From Methanobrevibacter sp. (GTDB lineage Archaea > Methanobacteriota > Methanobacteria > Methanobacteriales > Methanobacteriaceae): 32,880 nucleotides of DNA. The notes beneath the pieces are model-generated. The model searched no databases, was not told where the DNA came from, and saw nothing but the letters and a program-made list of their open reading frames with translations. The stretch lies in contig NZ_JAUNXX010000016.1 in NCBI RefSeq assembly GCF_030539555.1, forward strand, positions 1-32,880. Reading direction: 5' to 3'. Both the position numbers and the translations under genes were made by a program. This document shows, piece by piece, positions 1 through 8,303 of this stretch (position 1 is the first letter of the stretch; each line of letters begins with the position of its first letter).

Positions 1-2189
1 TTGCAGGTGATGTAGTCAGCCAAGAAATAATTACGGATGTGGCGAACGAGGAAATTTCTAGTGATTTAAATGACAATGAAATAGCTGGTGAAGCGGAAAG
101 TGATGAAATAGCTATTTCGGATAATACTGATGAGGTTTCAGTAACCGGTTATGGAACATTTACTGAACTGAACAATTTAATTTCTAATGCTGGTTCTTCC
201 CTTACATTGGATAAGGATTACATGTATGATCCTGATGTGGACAGTGAAAATTTAGGTGCCGGTGTTGATGTAAAAAACAGTATAATAATTTACGGTAACG
301 GCCATACAATCTATGGTAACAGCGCCCGTATAATGTGGGTTTACTCTTCAGCTACCGTTGTAGGAATAAGGGACTTGAACTTTGTAAATGTATTTGACGG
401 TGATGCTATCGCCGATTCAAACACTGAATATTTCACCAGGGGCGGTGCAATATATAACAAGGGAGGCCTTCTTTTAAGAGGCTGCACATTTGAATGCAAT
501 TTTGCAAGATATGGTGGAGCAATATATAATGAAGGTGTTCTTTATCTGAACGGATGTAATTTCACAAACAACTCAGCTGTCTCTGATGGTGGTGCAATAT
601 ACAATAATGCTACTACACTTTTTGAAGGAGGTTCCACTGCCACTGAATGGTGCTGGTTTATGCAGAATTTGGCCGCATCATCCGGTGGAGCTATATATAC
701 AACTGATGACCTTTATGGAACCAATGCTGCTTTTTTAAATAATGTTGCTAAAAATGGGGGAGCTGTTTATAACGTCCAATCAAAAGCCGGTCTGCTTTCA
801 AATTGTTATTTCTCTTTAAATAAAGCAACACAATATGGCGGTGCCACATATAATGCTATTGCAGAAGATTGTTATTTCTATGATGACAACAAGGTTACCA
901 GCACTAATAATGGGCATGACATGTATAAAGGGGTAAACATTAATTCCCAAATTGACGGAAGCGGATCTTACCGCACAGTCAGTGTTGTTAAAACTTCAAG
1001 TCTGACAACCAAATCAAGTACTTTGGAATTTTCCAAAACTACTGGAAACACATTCAAGGTAGTTGTCACAAGCCAGTCCGGCAGTGATAAAATTAGCGGT
1101 GTAAAAGTAAAATTGACTATTGCAGGCAATAACTATACCGGAACAAGTAACAGTAATGGGGAAGTTGCTTTTTCCCTGCCAAGTTTAAGCTATGGAACCA
1201 ATAGTGCTAAAGTTTCATTTAGCTATATGGATGGTGAAAAGACTTATGCAATTAAAGTCTCTCAGGGTCGCGCTACAGTACAGTTTGTCGGTAAGACTTC
1301 AATTAAATATGTTTTTGGAAAATCCGGTTCAGTCACATTAAGTGTCGCTGGAGGAAGTGTGCAGCAATCAGATATCAATGTTTTAGGCTACAGTGGAAAC
1401 CCTAAAATCACATTTAACAATAATGTTGTCAAAATTTCCAATCTGCCTGTGGGAAGTTACACTTTAAGTGTCAAATCCACTCCGGACGAGTCCCATATAT
1501 CTTCAACAGCCACAATTCCGATTGTTGTTGTAAAACCTACAGCAAAGATTACAGCTTCTAAAGTAACTACTTATTACAAAAGCGGCAAGAAATTCACTTT
1601 AAAATTGAAAGATTCCACAAGCAATAAAGTCATGGCTAATGTAAAAGTCACTGTTAAAGTTTATACCGGTGGCAGTGCAAAAGCCTATAAGCTCACCACC
1701 AATGGAAACGGTGTAGCTACATTCAAGGACGCTTCAAAATTAACTCCTGGTACCCATAAGGTTGTAATAAGTTATTCCAATTCAAGATACACATGCAAGT
1801 CCGTTACAACTTCTATTGTTGTAAATAAAAAAGCTTTAAGTATTTATGCTTCACCTAAGAGATATTCAACTTGCGGTGAAGTTCACATTAAGGTCAGTGA
1901 CGGATCCAAACCTTTAAATGGTATAAAAGTCAACCTGAAAGTTTACACAGGAGGTTCATACAAACAGTACAATCTGATTACAGGTTTTGACGGTAAAAAG
2001 TATTTCACTAACGGTTGGGTACTGATTTCTTCTAACGCTTTTTCAGTTGGAAACCATCTGGTTAAAATCAGCATTGTAAGTCCTTATTATAAAGGAACTG
2101 CCTCATCCTATTTGGTAATTCCTGCATCCAGTAAAAAGAGTTCATTATATACTGGAGTAATGAGTAACGGTAGAACATATAAGGTATAA
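1..2189 (+). CDS. Adhesin-like surface protein, beta-helix plus Ig-like domains (5' partial)
   Basis: The reading frame is open to the first base: codons from nt 3 onward run into the GTG at nt 39 without a stop, so that GTG is not a convincing start. The true start and signal peptide lie outside the window. From nt 441 to about 850 a Gly-Gly-Ala-x-Tyr-Asn motif recurs at nt 441, 513, 588, 684, 756 and 837, a spacing of 24-32 residues, as expected for rungs of a right-handed parallel beta-helix. Downstream, at least three Ig-like segments follow (around nt 1035-1260, 1545-1830 and 1835-2130); the last two share a V-x-V/L-K-V-Y-T-G-G core. No C-terminal membrane helix or obvious anchor is visible. 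Proteins of this layout are abundant surface adhesin-like proteins in Methanobrevibacter. The ligand is unknown. Family assignment is firm; function is inferred. Confidence 0.85.
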   Translation, partial: AGDVVSQEIITDVANEEISSDLNDNEIAGEAESDEIAISDNTDEVSVTGYGTFTELNNLISNAGSSLTLDKDYMYDPDVDSENLGAGVDVKNSIIIYGNGHTIYGNSARIMWVYSSATVVGIRDLNFVNVFDGDAIADSNTEYFTRGGAIYNKGGLLLRGCTFECNFARYGGAIYNEGVLYLNGCNFTNNSAVSDGGAIYNNATTLFEGGSTATEWCWFMQNLAASSGGAIYTTDDLYGTNAAFLNNVAKNGGAVYNVQSKAGLLSNCYFSLNKATQYGGATYNAIAEDCYFYDDNKVTSTNNGHDMYKGVNINSQIDGSGSYRTVSVVKTSSLTTKSSTLEFSKTTGNTFKVVVTSQSGSDKISGVKVKLTIAGNNYTGTSNSNGEVAFSLPSLSYGTNSAKVSFSYMDGEKTYAIKVSQGRATVQFVGKTSIKYVFGKSGSVTLSVAGGSVQQSDINVLGYSGNPKITFNNNVVKISNLPVGSYTLSVKSTPDESHISSTATIPIVVVKPTAKITASKVTTYYKSGKKFTLKLKDSTSNKVMANVKVTVKVYTGGSAKAYKLTTNGNGVATFKDASKLTPGTHKVVISYSNSRYTCKSVTTSIVVNKKALSIYASPKRYSTCGEVHIKVSDGSKPLNGIKVNLKVYTGGSYKQYNLITGFDGKKYFTNGWVLISSNAFSVGNHLVKISIVSPYYKGTASSYLVIPASSKKSSLYTGVMSNGRTYKV

Positions 2190-2201
2190 AGATTGATTAT
2201 T

Positions 2202-2960
2202 ATGGATAAAAAATATTTGATAATCATTATTGCGGTAATCGCAGCAATTGCCATAGTTGGGGGCTATTTCCTGTTGAACAATCAGCAGGATGTTGATAAG
2301 ACCACTTTGGTGCTAAGTGATTCAGCATACATGAAAGTTCCGCTTTCTGACAGTGCAACCTCCAAAGCGGATAAAGACGGAATTTTTCGCTATGTGGATA
2401 AGGAACATGGACTGAACGTTACCACTTACAATTCCAATGTGTCAAAGGCAGCTGGTTTGACCAAAATGAACAAACTTAAAAGCGAATTGGAAACCGGTGC
2501 TAAACAAAGCAATGAAGGCAATGTAGTAGTATATGAAAAGGATGGTGTATACTCAATTTATATCAGAAATACTCAATCCAATGATACTATCCTATTGCAA
2601 TCCACAGACAAAGATGCTTTACTTGAATGCTGGCAAAGCATTAAGTATCACGATCCTGCAGATTCACTTAAATTTGAAGATACTTCTTCTGTTGTAAACG
2701 TTACACAGGAAACACAAACTGCTGTTGCTGAGGCAAGTTCTTCTTCCTCATCATCATCCTCCTCTTCAAGTTCAAGCAGTGCCAGTAGCTCAGATACTTC
2801 TTCTGATTCCAGTTATAGCGGTTATAGTGAATCCAGCTATTTCTCAGATTCAGGCAGTAACAGTTATTCTGGCAGTGAATCAAGTTACTTCTCATCAGGT
2901 TCTGGTGGAGGTTCCAGTTCTGGTGGTGGATCAAGTTCAGGCGGTTCTAGCTATTTCTAA
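2202..2960 (+). CDS. Membrane-anchored protein with Ser/Gly-rich C-terminal tail, unknown function
   Basis: I start the gene at ATG 2202 (252 aa) rather than the TTG at 2193, because ATG gives a short lysine-containing N-terminus followed directly by one hydrophobic helix (about residues 5-25). A globular region of about 150 residues follows, and the last 70 or so residues are almost entirely Ser, Gly, Tyr and Asp. This tail begins with about 15 consecutive Ser codons and contains three Ser-Ser-Tyr-Phe motifs, one forming the extreme C-terminus. The orientation implied is N-terminus anchored with the rest outside the cell (inference). It lies 12 nt after the adhesin gene and is probably cotranscribed with it. 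No Shine-Dalgarno is clear. I do not recognise the central domain. Confidence 0.75.
   Translation: MDKKYLIIIIAVIAAIAIVGGYFLLNNQQDVDKTTLVLSDSAYMKVPLSDSATSKADKDGIFRYVDKEHGLNVTTYNSNVSKAAGLTKMNKLKSELETGAKQSNEGNVVVYEKDGVYSIYIRNTQSNDTILLQSTDKDALLECWQSIKYHDPADSLKFEDTSSVVNVTQETQTAVAEASSSSSSSSSSSSSSSASSSDTSSDSSYSGYSESSYFSDSGSNSYSGSESSYFSSGSGGGSSSGGGSSSGGSSYF
2738..2785 (+). repeat. Serine-codon low-complexity tract
   Basis: A run of TCN/AGY serine codons (tct, tcc, tca, agt, agc mixed) encodes a near-homopolymeric Ser stretch. Because several different Ser codons are used, the tract looks selected at the protein level rather than produced only by slippage of one triplet. Confidence 0.7.
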
Positions 2961-2971
2961 TTTCAATTGAA

Positions 2972-3008
2972 AAGAGATTTTTCAAAATCTCTTATTTTAT
3001 TTATTTTT
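2972..3008 (+). terminator. Hairpin plus T-rich tract after the Ser-rich gene
   Basis: aagagatttt (2972-2981) and aaaatctctt (2984-2993) are perfect inverted repeats of 10 bp, followed by a T-rich run. This lies 12 nt after the stop codon and is a likely end point for the adhesin / Ser-rich transcript. The remaining 250 nt to the next gene is AT-rich with no gene that I can support. Confidence 0.7.
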
Positions 3009-3211
3009 TAATTATTTTTGATAAAATCGATGCAATTATCTATATTTGTGGGCGCTATTTTTAGGATAATGATTTCATGGCCTGTTTAATTAAATATAGA
3101 TTTTAATAAATCAATCAATTGATGAAAGTAATCATTTGGTTCATGGATTCTTTAAGAATATTATAGGATAAATCCAAGCAATTATAAGAAAAATTTTTTG
3201 CTTTAATAAAC

Positions 3212-3257
3212 TTTATTTAAAATCAAAAAGATATCTAAATATAATAAAGGTGTTAAC
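3212..3257 (+). promoter_or_regulatory. Probable promoter and RBS of the HD-RyR pair
   Basis: A TATA-like stretch (tttatttaaaat, 3212-3223) lies about 40 nt before the ATG, and a GGTG ribosome binding site is at 3249-3252, 5 nt before ATG 3258. The spacing fits a short leader with transcription starting near 3244. This is inferred from position and composition only. Confidence 0.45.
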
Positions 3258-5510
3258 ATGAGGGGAAGTAATTTAAGACAATATATTGATGAATTTTTTG
3301 ATGAACTGGTATTGTATGACGATTACTACAATGGTCATTACTATAAGATGCTTCTGAAAGCCGGAATTGATGTTTTTCTTGATAATGAAAACTCATATAA
3401 TGCTTATGAAATCTACAGGACATTTTTCATGATTTATCAGATTACTGCTGAAAACAAATCCGATGAATCCAAGGAGATAAGCGTTGTTAAGGAACCGAAC
3501 ACTCTTCTTGATCTGGTTAAGATAATGAAGAAGTATGAGGAGAACACTGGGGATTTAATCGAAAAGCAGAGGGATCATTTTATCCATTCAGTCAATGTTT
3601 TCCTTTTGGGTTTGGCAATTTATTCCCAAAACAAAAGCTACAGGGATCAGTTCAGACAATATGTCCTTAAAAGCCCTTATGAAAAATACTACATGATTGA
3701 CGGTGAGTTTTCCCATGAAGAGTTCCTGTACCGTTGGGGTGTGGCGGCTCTTTTCCACGATATAGGGTATCCTGTAGAAATCATCGGAAAACAGTTGAAA
3801 AAATTCATCAACGATGGAATCAAAAACATTTCAAGTTCATATAATGCAGATACTGCAATCGATTTTAAGGACTTCAATGAATTCAACACAATTGTCAAAA
3901 TCGAACCTGATTTTGCAGACAAATACACTGAAGTCTATCCAAAGGCCAAATTCCTAAACCTGTTCAAGCCTACAGACATCATGGCCCATAAGATTGCAAC
4001 TGATTTTAAGAGCGTGGATATAAATCAGGTCATAAAACACCTGGATTCATTTGTTGACATTATGGGCGACAGCGGTTTTATCGACCACGGATTTTTCTCA
4101 TCAATTCTCGTTCTAAACTCTTATGGTTATCTCATGCAGAAATATGCAAAAAACCATGACTTCTTCTTCTACCCTATAGTCGACAGTGCAACAGCAATAT
4201 TGCTTCATAACTACTATAGAAATGTCCTGCAGAAAAAGCCGTTCGAGTTAAAGGCATTGCATCCTTCCCAATCTCCGTTGGCATTCCTTCTGATTTTATG
4301 TGATGAGCTTCAGGAATGGAACAGAAGACCGTTTGGAGTTAAGGATAAGAAAAGAAGCCATGTGAATGAACTGTTATTGGACATTGATGATAGGGGAATG
4401 GATGTTCAATACATTGTAAAAGAAGGTTCAATAGGTCTCGGATTTTCAGAAGATAAGGAAGAACTGCTTAAAAATGTCCTATCCATAAGAAGTATATTCA
4501 GATTAGGTTTGAGAATCATCACTGACGTTGCCCAGGACAATATAATAAAAGAAATCGTTCATGGTGAAACAGAAGCGCCGGACATTCTGCTTAGAAATGT
4601 CGAAAACCTGGCCATTCAAATACACAATCAGTATGTCGAAACCACCAAACAGCAATACGAGGAAAAAATTGCCAATGGCGAGGAACCCGATGAGGAATTC
4701 ATGGAAAAATACAACAACCTCCCTTCATTTGATGAGTTGACTCCGCAGCTTAAGATTGCCAACATCAGACAGGCCAGGTCCATTCCGGTCAAACTCAACA
4801 TCATAGGCTGTGAGCTTGCAACTCAGGACGATGAGCGTGAGGCAATCCTTAAATTCTCAAAGGATGAAGTTTTGGATCTGGCCATTTTCGAGCACAGGGA
4901 ATGGTGCGATGAAAAGATAGGTACCGGCTGGACATATGGTAAGGAGAAGGATGTTGATAATCTAATCACACCGTATCTGGTTCCGTGGGATGACCTGTCA
5001 CCTGATATTCAGCAGTATGATATCGATCCTGTCAAAAATATTCCGAATTTAATGAAGTCTCTTGGTCTTAAAGTCGTCAGAACAAAAATCAGGCTTTTAA
5101 CATTTGAGATGCACGATTTCTACTCCAAATACAACAAGGATGCAGGCCACTTCGACGACCTGCCTGATTACATCAAATATTCCAACTACAAGCAGACTGA
5201 CTTCCTTGTTAAAATCGTATCAGAACTCGGCTATGACATGGTGGATATTGAAAGTTCAGGTGATGCGGTAACATCATTCGATGAGGATTCCATAGATTAC
5301 CTTGCTCAAAGGGAGCATAATGCATGGTACAAGCTTAAGGTAAACTTGGGATGGAAATATGACTCAGTTAAGGATGAGGATGCAAAAACCAATCCTAACC
5401 TTGTTGAATGGGATCTTCTTGATTATGAAACCCAGGAGTTCAACAAGCGCACATTCAGAAACCTTCCGCAACTGTGTGAAAATGTAGGTTTGAAAATTGT
5501 TAAAAACTAG
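3258..5510 (+). CDS. HD-domain phosphohydrolase with two C-terminal RyR domains (paralog 1)
   Basis: This 750-aa protein has no signal peptide or membrane helix and is expected in the cytoplasm. An HD-type metal site can be read in order: H107, H167-D168, H277, H317 and D349. The last lies in a Leu-Cys-Asp-Glu-Leu-Gln-Glu-Trp motif. A helical linker (about 400-500) leads to two RyR-like modules at about 536-608 and 675-748. The first keeps the family hallmark (Leu-Ala, His546, Trp549, Gly-Trp-x-Tyr-Gly 557-561, Pro/Leu-x-Pro-Trp, Ile-Pro...Gly-Leu-x-Val-Val); the second is less canonical. Each RyR is preceded by an Asn-x-x-Gln-Ala/Thr segment. HD proteins usually hydrolyse phosphoester or nucleotide substrates. 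RyR domains in prokaryotes have been proposed to sense nucleotide-type ligands. The combined role here, perhaps ligand-gated nucleotide hydrolysis, is inference. It sits 9 nt upstream of its paralog. Confidence 0.8.
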   Translation: MRGSNLRQYIDEFFDELVLYDDYYNGHYYKMLLKAGIDVFLDNENSYNAYEIYRTFFMIYQITAENKSDESKEISVVKEPNTLLDLVKIMKKYEENTGDLIEKQRDHFIHSVNVFLLGLAIYSQNKSYRDQFRQYVLKSPYEKYYMIDGEFSHEEFLYRWGVAALFHDIGYPVEIIGKQLKKFINDGIKNISSSYNADTAIDFKDFNEFNTIVKIEPDFADKYTEVYPKAKFLNLFKPTDIMAHKIATDFKSVDINQVIKHLDSFVDIMGDSGFIDHGFFSSILVLNSYGYLMQKYAKNHDFFFYPIVDSATAILLHNYYRNVLQKKPFELKALHPSQSPLAFLLILCDELQEWNRRPFGVKDKKRSHVNELLLDIDDRGMDVQYIVKEGSIGLGFSEDKEELLKNVLSIRSIFRLGLRIITDVAQDNIIKEIVHGETEAPDILLRNVENLAIQIHNQYVETTKQQYEEKIANGEEPDEEFMEKYNNLPSFDELTPQLKIANIRQARSIPVKLNIIGCELATQDDEREAILKFSKDEVLDLAIFEHREWCDEKIGTGWTYGKEKDVDNLITPYLVPWDDLSPDIQQYDIDPVKNIPNLMKSLGLKVVRTKIRLLTFEMHDFYSKYNKDAGHFDDLPDYIKYSNYKQTDFLVKIVSELGYDMVDIESSGDAVTSFDEDSIDYLAQREHNAWYKLKVNLGWKYDSVKDEDAKTNPNLVEWDLLDYETQEFNKRTFRNLPQLCENVGLKIVKN

Positions 5511-5519
5511 GGTGAGCCG

Positions 5520-7877
5520 ATGACTCTCAATGACAGAAACATTAACAGGTATGTTAACAGGTTCTTTGACATGTTGGCATTGTATGATGACAATATCGTC
5601 TTCAGGGACGGAACTAAAAGTGACCATGACTATAAAGGTCTTCTTCATGCTGCAATAGAAGTGTTTTTAAATCACCAGTCTGATTACACTGCATATGAAG
5701 TCTATCAGACTTTTTTCATGATTTATCAAATCACTCCCGAAGATAAAAGCGAAGTTGATGAAAGAAGCCCCAATGTCCTTTTGAGTGAAAAGAACACTCT
5801 TCTTGATTTGGTTGACATAATGAGGAAGTATGAGAAAAACACAGGCGAACTGATCAACTGGCAGAGGGACCATTTCATCCACTCGGTCAATGTTTTCATA
5901 TTGGGGCTGGGAGTCTACGCCCAAAACAAAACATATCGGGACATATTCAAAAAATACATTCTTAAAAATGAATATTATAAAAAATATTATAGGATTGACG
6001 GTGAATTTTCTCATGAAGAGTTTCTGTACCGTTGGGGGGTCGCTTCTCTATTCCATGATATCGGATATCCTTTTGAGATTGTCGGAAAGCAACTGGACAA
6101 ATTCATTGACGACGGAATAAAGAACATTTCCCACAACTATGACGTTAAAATAGGTCTTGATTTCAGGGATTTCAATGAATTCAATGCCATTGTCAAGCTG
6201 CACCCTTATGATTATGCGGACGAATACCGTGAAAGATATTCCGATGCAAAAATCTTGGATTTGTTTAAACCAACAGATATCATGGCACATAAGCTTAAAC
6301 TGGACTTTAACTTAGATTTGGAAACATATAAGGATTTGATTAGGCATCTCAACGGTTTTGTCAGGTTCATGAGTGAAAAGGGATTCATTGATCATGGATT
6401 CTTCTCAGCAATCCTTGTGTTAAATTCATACGGAAAACTTATACAGAAATATGTCAAAAAGGACAAGGATTTCTTCTTTTATCCTATTGTAGACAGTGCT
6501 ACTGCAATTTTATTGCATAACTATTATAACAAGACTTTACAGGAAGAACCATTCAGTTTGGGAAAACTGAGACCTAAACAGTCTCCTATTTCATATCTCC
6601 TGATTTTATGCGATGAGCTTCAGGAATGGAACAGACGTCCTTACGGTGTACAGGATGTCAAGAACAACCATGTAAACGATATGGATGTTGTAATAGATGA
6701 TGAATATATGAAAGTAATCTATATTCTAAACAGCGGACCTATGGGACTTGGATTTTCCAGGAAAAAGGATGAGGTCATCGACAATATCCTTGAAATCCAG
6801 GACATCTTCCAGGGAAAACTCTCCATCAGAACAAGAGTCGAATTGGATGATGTGATAAGGGATATATCAATAGCCGAAATTCAGCCTCCAAGCATCCTGC
6901 TTAGAAACATTGAAAAGCTGGCCAGACAGATCAATGAAGAGTATAATGAGGACATGAGAAATAAGCTGGCTGAAGCTATTGAAAAGGGAGATGATGAGGA
7001 AATTGCCAGTTATGAGGAGAAATGTTCATATTTGTGTGACTTTGAAGATTTAAGGTCTGATTATAAGATATCAAACATCCGACAGGCAAAATCCATTCCA
7101 AAGAAATTAAGCATGATTGGCTGTGAAATCGCCAATATCAATGATAAGAGAGCTGAAATTAAAGAATTCGATGAAAAGGAAATTGAAGACCTGGCCATTT
7201 TCGAGCATGATGACTGGTGCAGGGAACGTATTGGTACCGGCTGGACTTATGGGGATGTGAAAGATACTGAAAATCTTAAAACGCCTTATCTTGTATCATG
7301 GGACAAGCTTGAAGAGGATGTAAAGGATATGGACAGGTATGCATGCATGAATATTCCTAATCTTTTAAATTCAATAGGTCTTAAAGTTGTCAGAAGCAAA
7401 ATCAGGCTCCTCACTTTTAAAATGCATCAGTTTTATGAACATGGTGCTTTGGATGATAAATCAGATGGGGAGTCAAGCTTTAAGAAGTTGCCTAAACATG
7501 TTCAATATTCCAATTATAAACAGGCGGATTATCTGGTTAAGATTCTAAAAGAAAAAGGGTTTGAACTGGTTTCCAAAGATGATGCTCGGGAGAAAGTTGT
7601 CAGATTCGATGAGGAAGACATAGAGTACTTTGCAAAAAGAGAACATGAAGGATGGCTAAAGCTCAAGCTCAATTTGGGATATGGACATTCGCAATTCGAG
7701 GATATAAACGAAGAGCAAAGCGATGAAGGTGGTATTGAGCTGCCTCATAATCCGAATCTGGTTTCCTGGGAAAAACTCAACAGGAATGTCAAGATGGCCA
7801 ATAAGGAAACATTCATCAATCTTCCAAAAATGTGCGAAGACCCAAATGTTGGTTTGAAAATTGTCAGAAGTGAATAG
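5520..7877 (+). CDS. HD-domain phosphohydrolase with two C-terminal RyR domains (paralog 2)
   Basis: This 785-aa tandem paralog is colinear with the preceding gene over its whole length. A GGTGAG site at 5511-5516 lies directly after the upstream stop, so the two are almost certainly one operon. All five HD ligands are kept: H118, H179-D180, H292, H333 and D365. RyR-like modules are at about 552-625 (canonical, Gly-Trp-Thr-Tyr-Gly) and about 696-783. The second module has lost the Trp-x-Tyr-Gly core (Gly-Tyr-Gly-His) and carries an acidic insertion of roughly 20 residues near 724-742, part of the length difference from paralog 1. Conservation of both HD active sites argues that both copies are enzymatic rather than one being a dead regulatory subunit. 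The substrate is not deducible. The pair may form a heteromer (inference). Confidence 0.8.
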   Translation: MTLNDRNINRYVNRFFDMLALYDDNIVFRDGTKSDHDYKGLLHAAIEVFLNHQSDYTAYEVYQTFFMIYQITPEDKSEVDERSPNVLLSEKNTLLDLVDIMRKYEKNTGELINWQRDHFIHSVNVFILGLGVYAQNKTYRDIFKKYILKNEYYKKYYRIDGEFSHEEFLYRWGVASLFHDIGYPFEIVGKQLDKFIDDGIKNISHNYDVKIGLDFRDFNEFNAIVKLHPYDYADEYRERYSDAKILDLFKPTDIMAHKLKLDFNLDLETYKDLIRHLNGFVRFMSEKGFIDHGFFSAILVLNSYGKLIQKYVKKDKDFFFYPIVDSATAILLHNYYNKTLQEEPFSLGKLRPKQSPISYLLILCDELQEWNRRPYGVQDVKNNHVNDMDVVIDDEYMKVIYILNSGPMGLGFSRKKDEVIDNILEIQDIFQGKLSIRTRVELDDVIRDISIAEIQPPSILLRNIEKLARQINEEYNEDMRNKLAEAIEKGDDEEIASYEEKCSYLCDFEDLRSDYKISNIRQAKSIPKKLSMIGCEIANINDKRAEIKEFDEKEIEDLAIFEHDDWCRERIGTGWTYGDVKDTENLKTPYLVSWDKLEEDVKDMDRYACMNIPNLLNSIGLKVVRSKIRLLTFKMHQFYEHGALDDKSDGESSFKKLPKHVQYSNYKQADYLVKILKEKGFELVSKDDAREKVVRFDEEDIEYFAKREHEGWLKLKLNLGYGHSQFEDINEEQSDEGGIELPHNPNLVSWEKLNRNVKMANKETFINLPKMCEDPNVGLKIVRSE

Positions 7878-7886
7878 GTTAATTTG

Positions 7887-7938
7887 AAACAACAATAATT
7901 TTTCATTATGGAATATTTTTGTTGTTTTGGTCCTTTTT
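7887..7938 (+). terminator. Inverted repeat and T-run after the HD-RyR pair
   Basis: aaacaacaa (7887-7895) is the exact reverse complement of ttgttgttt (7919-7927), and a six-T run follows at 7933-7938. This lies just after the stop of the second paralog. The loop is long for a classic terminator, so confidence is moderate. Confidence 0.5.
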
Positions 7939-7947
7939 TACTAAACC

Positions 7948-7955
7948 TTTAAATA
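7948..7955 (+). promoter_or_regulatory. TATA box of rpl40e
   Basis: The sequence aaacc-tttaaata is a good archaeal BRE/TATA match. It predicts a start near 7980 and a leader of about 85 nt, which is longer than most in this window. Confidence 0.55.
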
Positions 7956-7982
7956 CTATTAAGTTAAAATAATTAATTAATA

Positions 7983-8019
7983 GTTATGAACAGTGAAAAA
8001 TTGCTTTTTATTTCATAAC
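7983..8019 (+). promoter_or_regulatory. Hairpin in the rpl40e leader
   Basis: gttatgaa (7983-7990) and ttcataac (8012-8019) form a perfect 8-bp stem. Inside it, five A (7996-8000) can pair with five T (8005-8009). The structure falls inside the predicted untranslated leader, about 45 nt before the start codon. It may be a regulatory or stability element; function is unknown. Confidence 0.4.
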
Positions 8020-8063
8020 GTTTTATTATTATTAATTTTCACGATTATAAGGAGGAGTTATTA

Positions 8064-8210
8064 ATGGCAAGATTTGAAGAAGCAGAAAACAGAATGTTCA
8101 ATGTAAAAATCTGCTTAAAATGTAATGCTCGTAACCCTGCTGCTGCAACTACCTGCAGAAAATGTGGTTACAAAGGTTTAAGATTCAAAGCTAAAGAACC
8201 AAGAGGATAG
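8064..8210 (+). CDS. rpl40e: 50S ribosomal protein L40e
   Basis: This 48-aa protein is a zinc-finger component of the large ribosomal subunit. The translation begins Met-Ala-Arg-Phe-Glu-Glu-Ala and carries the zinc ligands C17-x2-C20 and C31-x2-C34 followed by a basic C-terminus, all typical of archaeal L40e, where no ubiquitin is fused. A strong ribosome binding site (ggaggag, 8051-8057) precedes the ATG by 6 nt, as expected for a highly expressed gene. The following 8226-8260 stretch is T-rich and probably ends the transcript. The gene is unambiguous despite its small size. Confidence 0.95.
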   Translation: MARFEEAENRMFNVKICLKCNARNPAAATTCRKCGYKGLRFKAKEPRG

Positions 8211-8303
8211 ACTTATTCTCTCTACTTTTTTTTATTTTTATTTTAATTTTTAAATCATTAATTTAATATATCATTTTCAACATAACTTATTTTAGGTATT
8301 CTT

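Noticed and set aside
2725..2970. Open frame of 81 codons overlapping the Ser-rich tail
   Set aside because: It is a frame-shifted reading of the serine-codon repeat, which yields Pro/Val/Gln-rich low complexity with no RBS.
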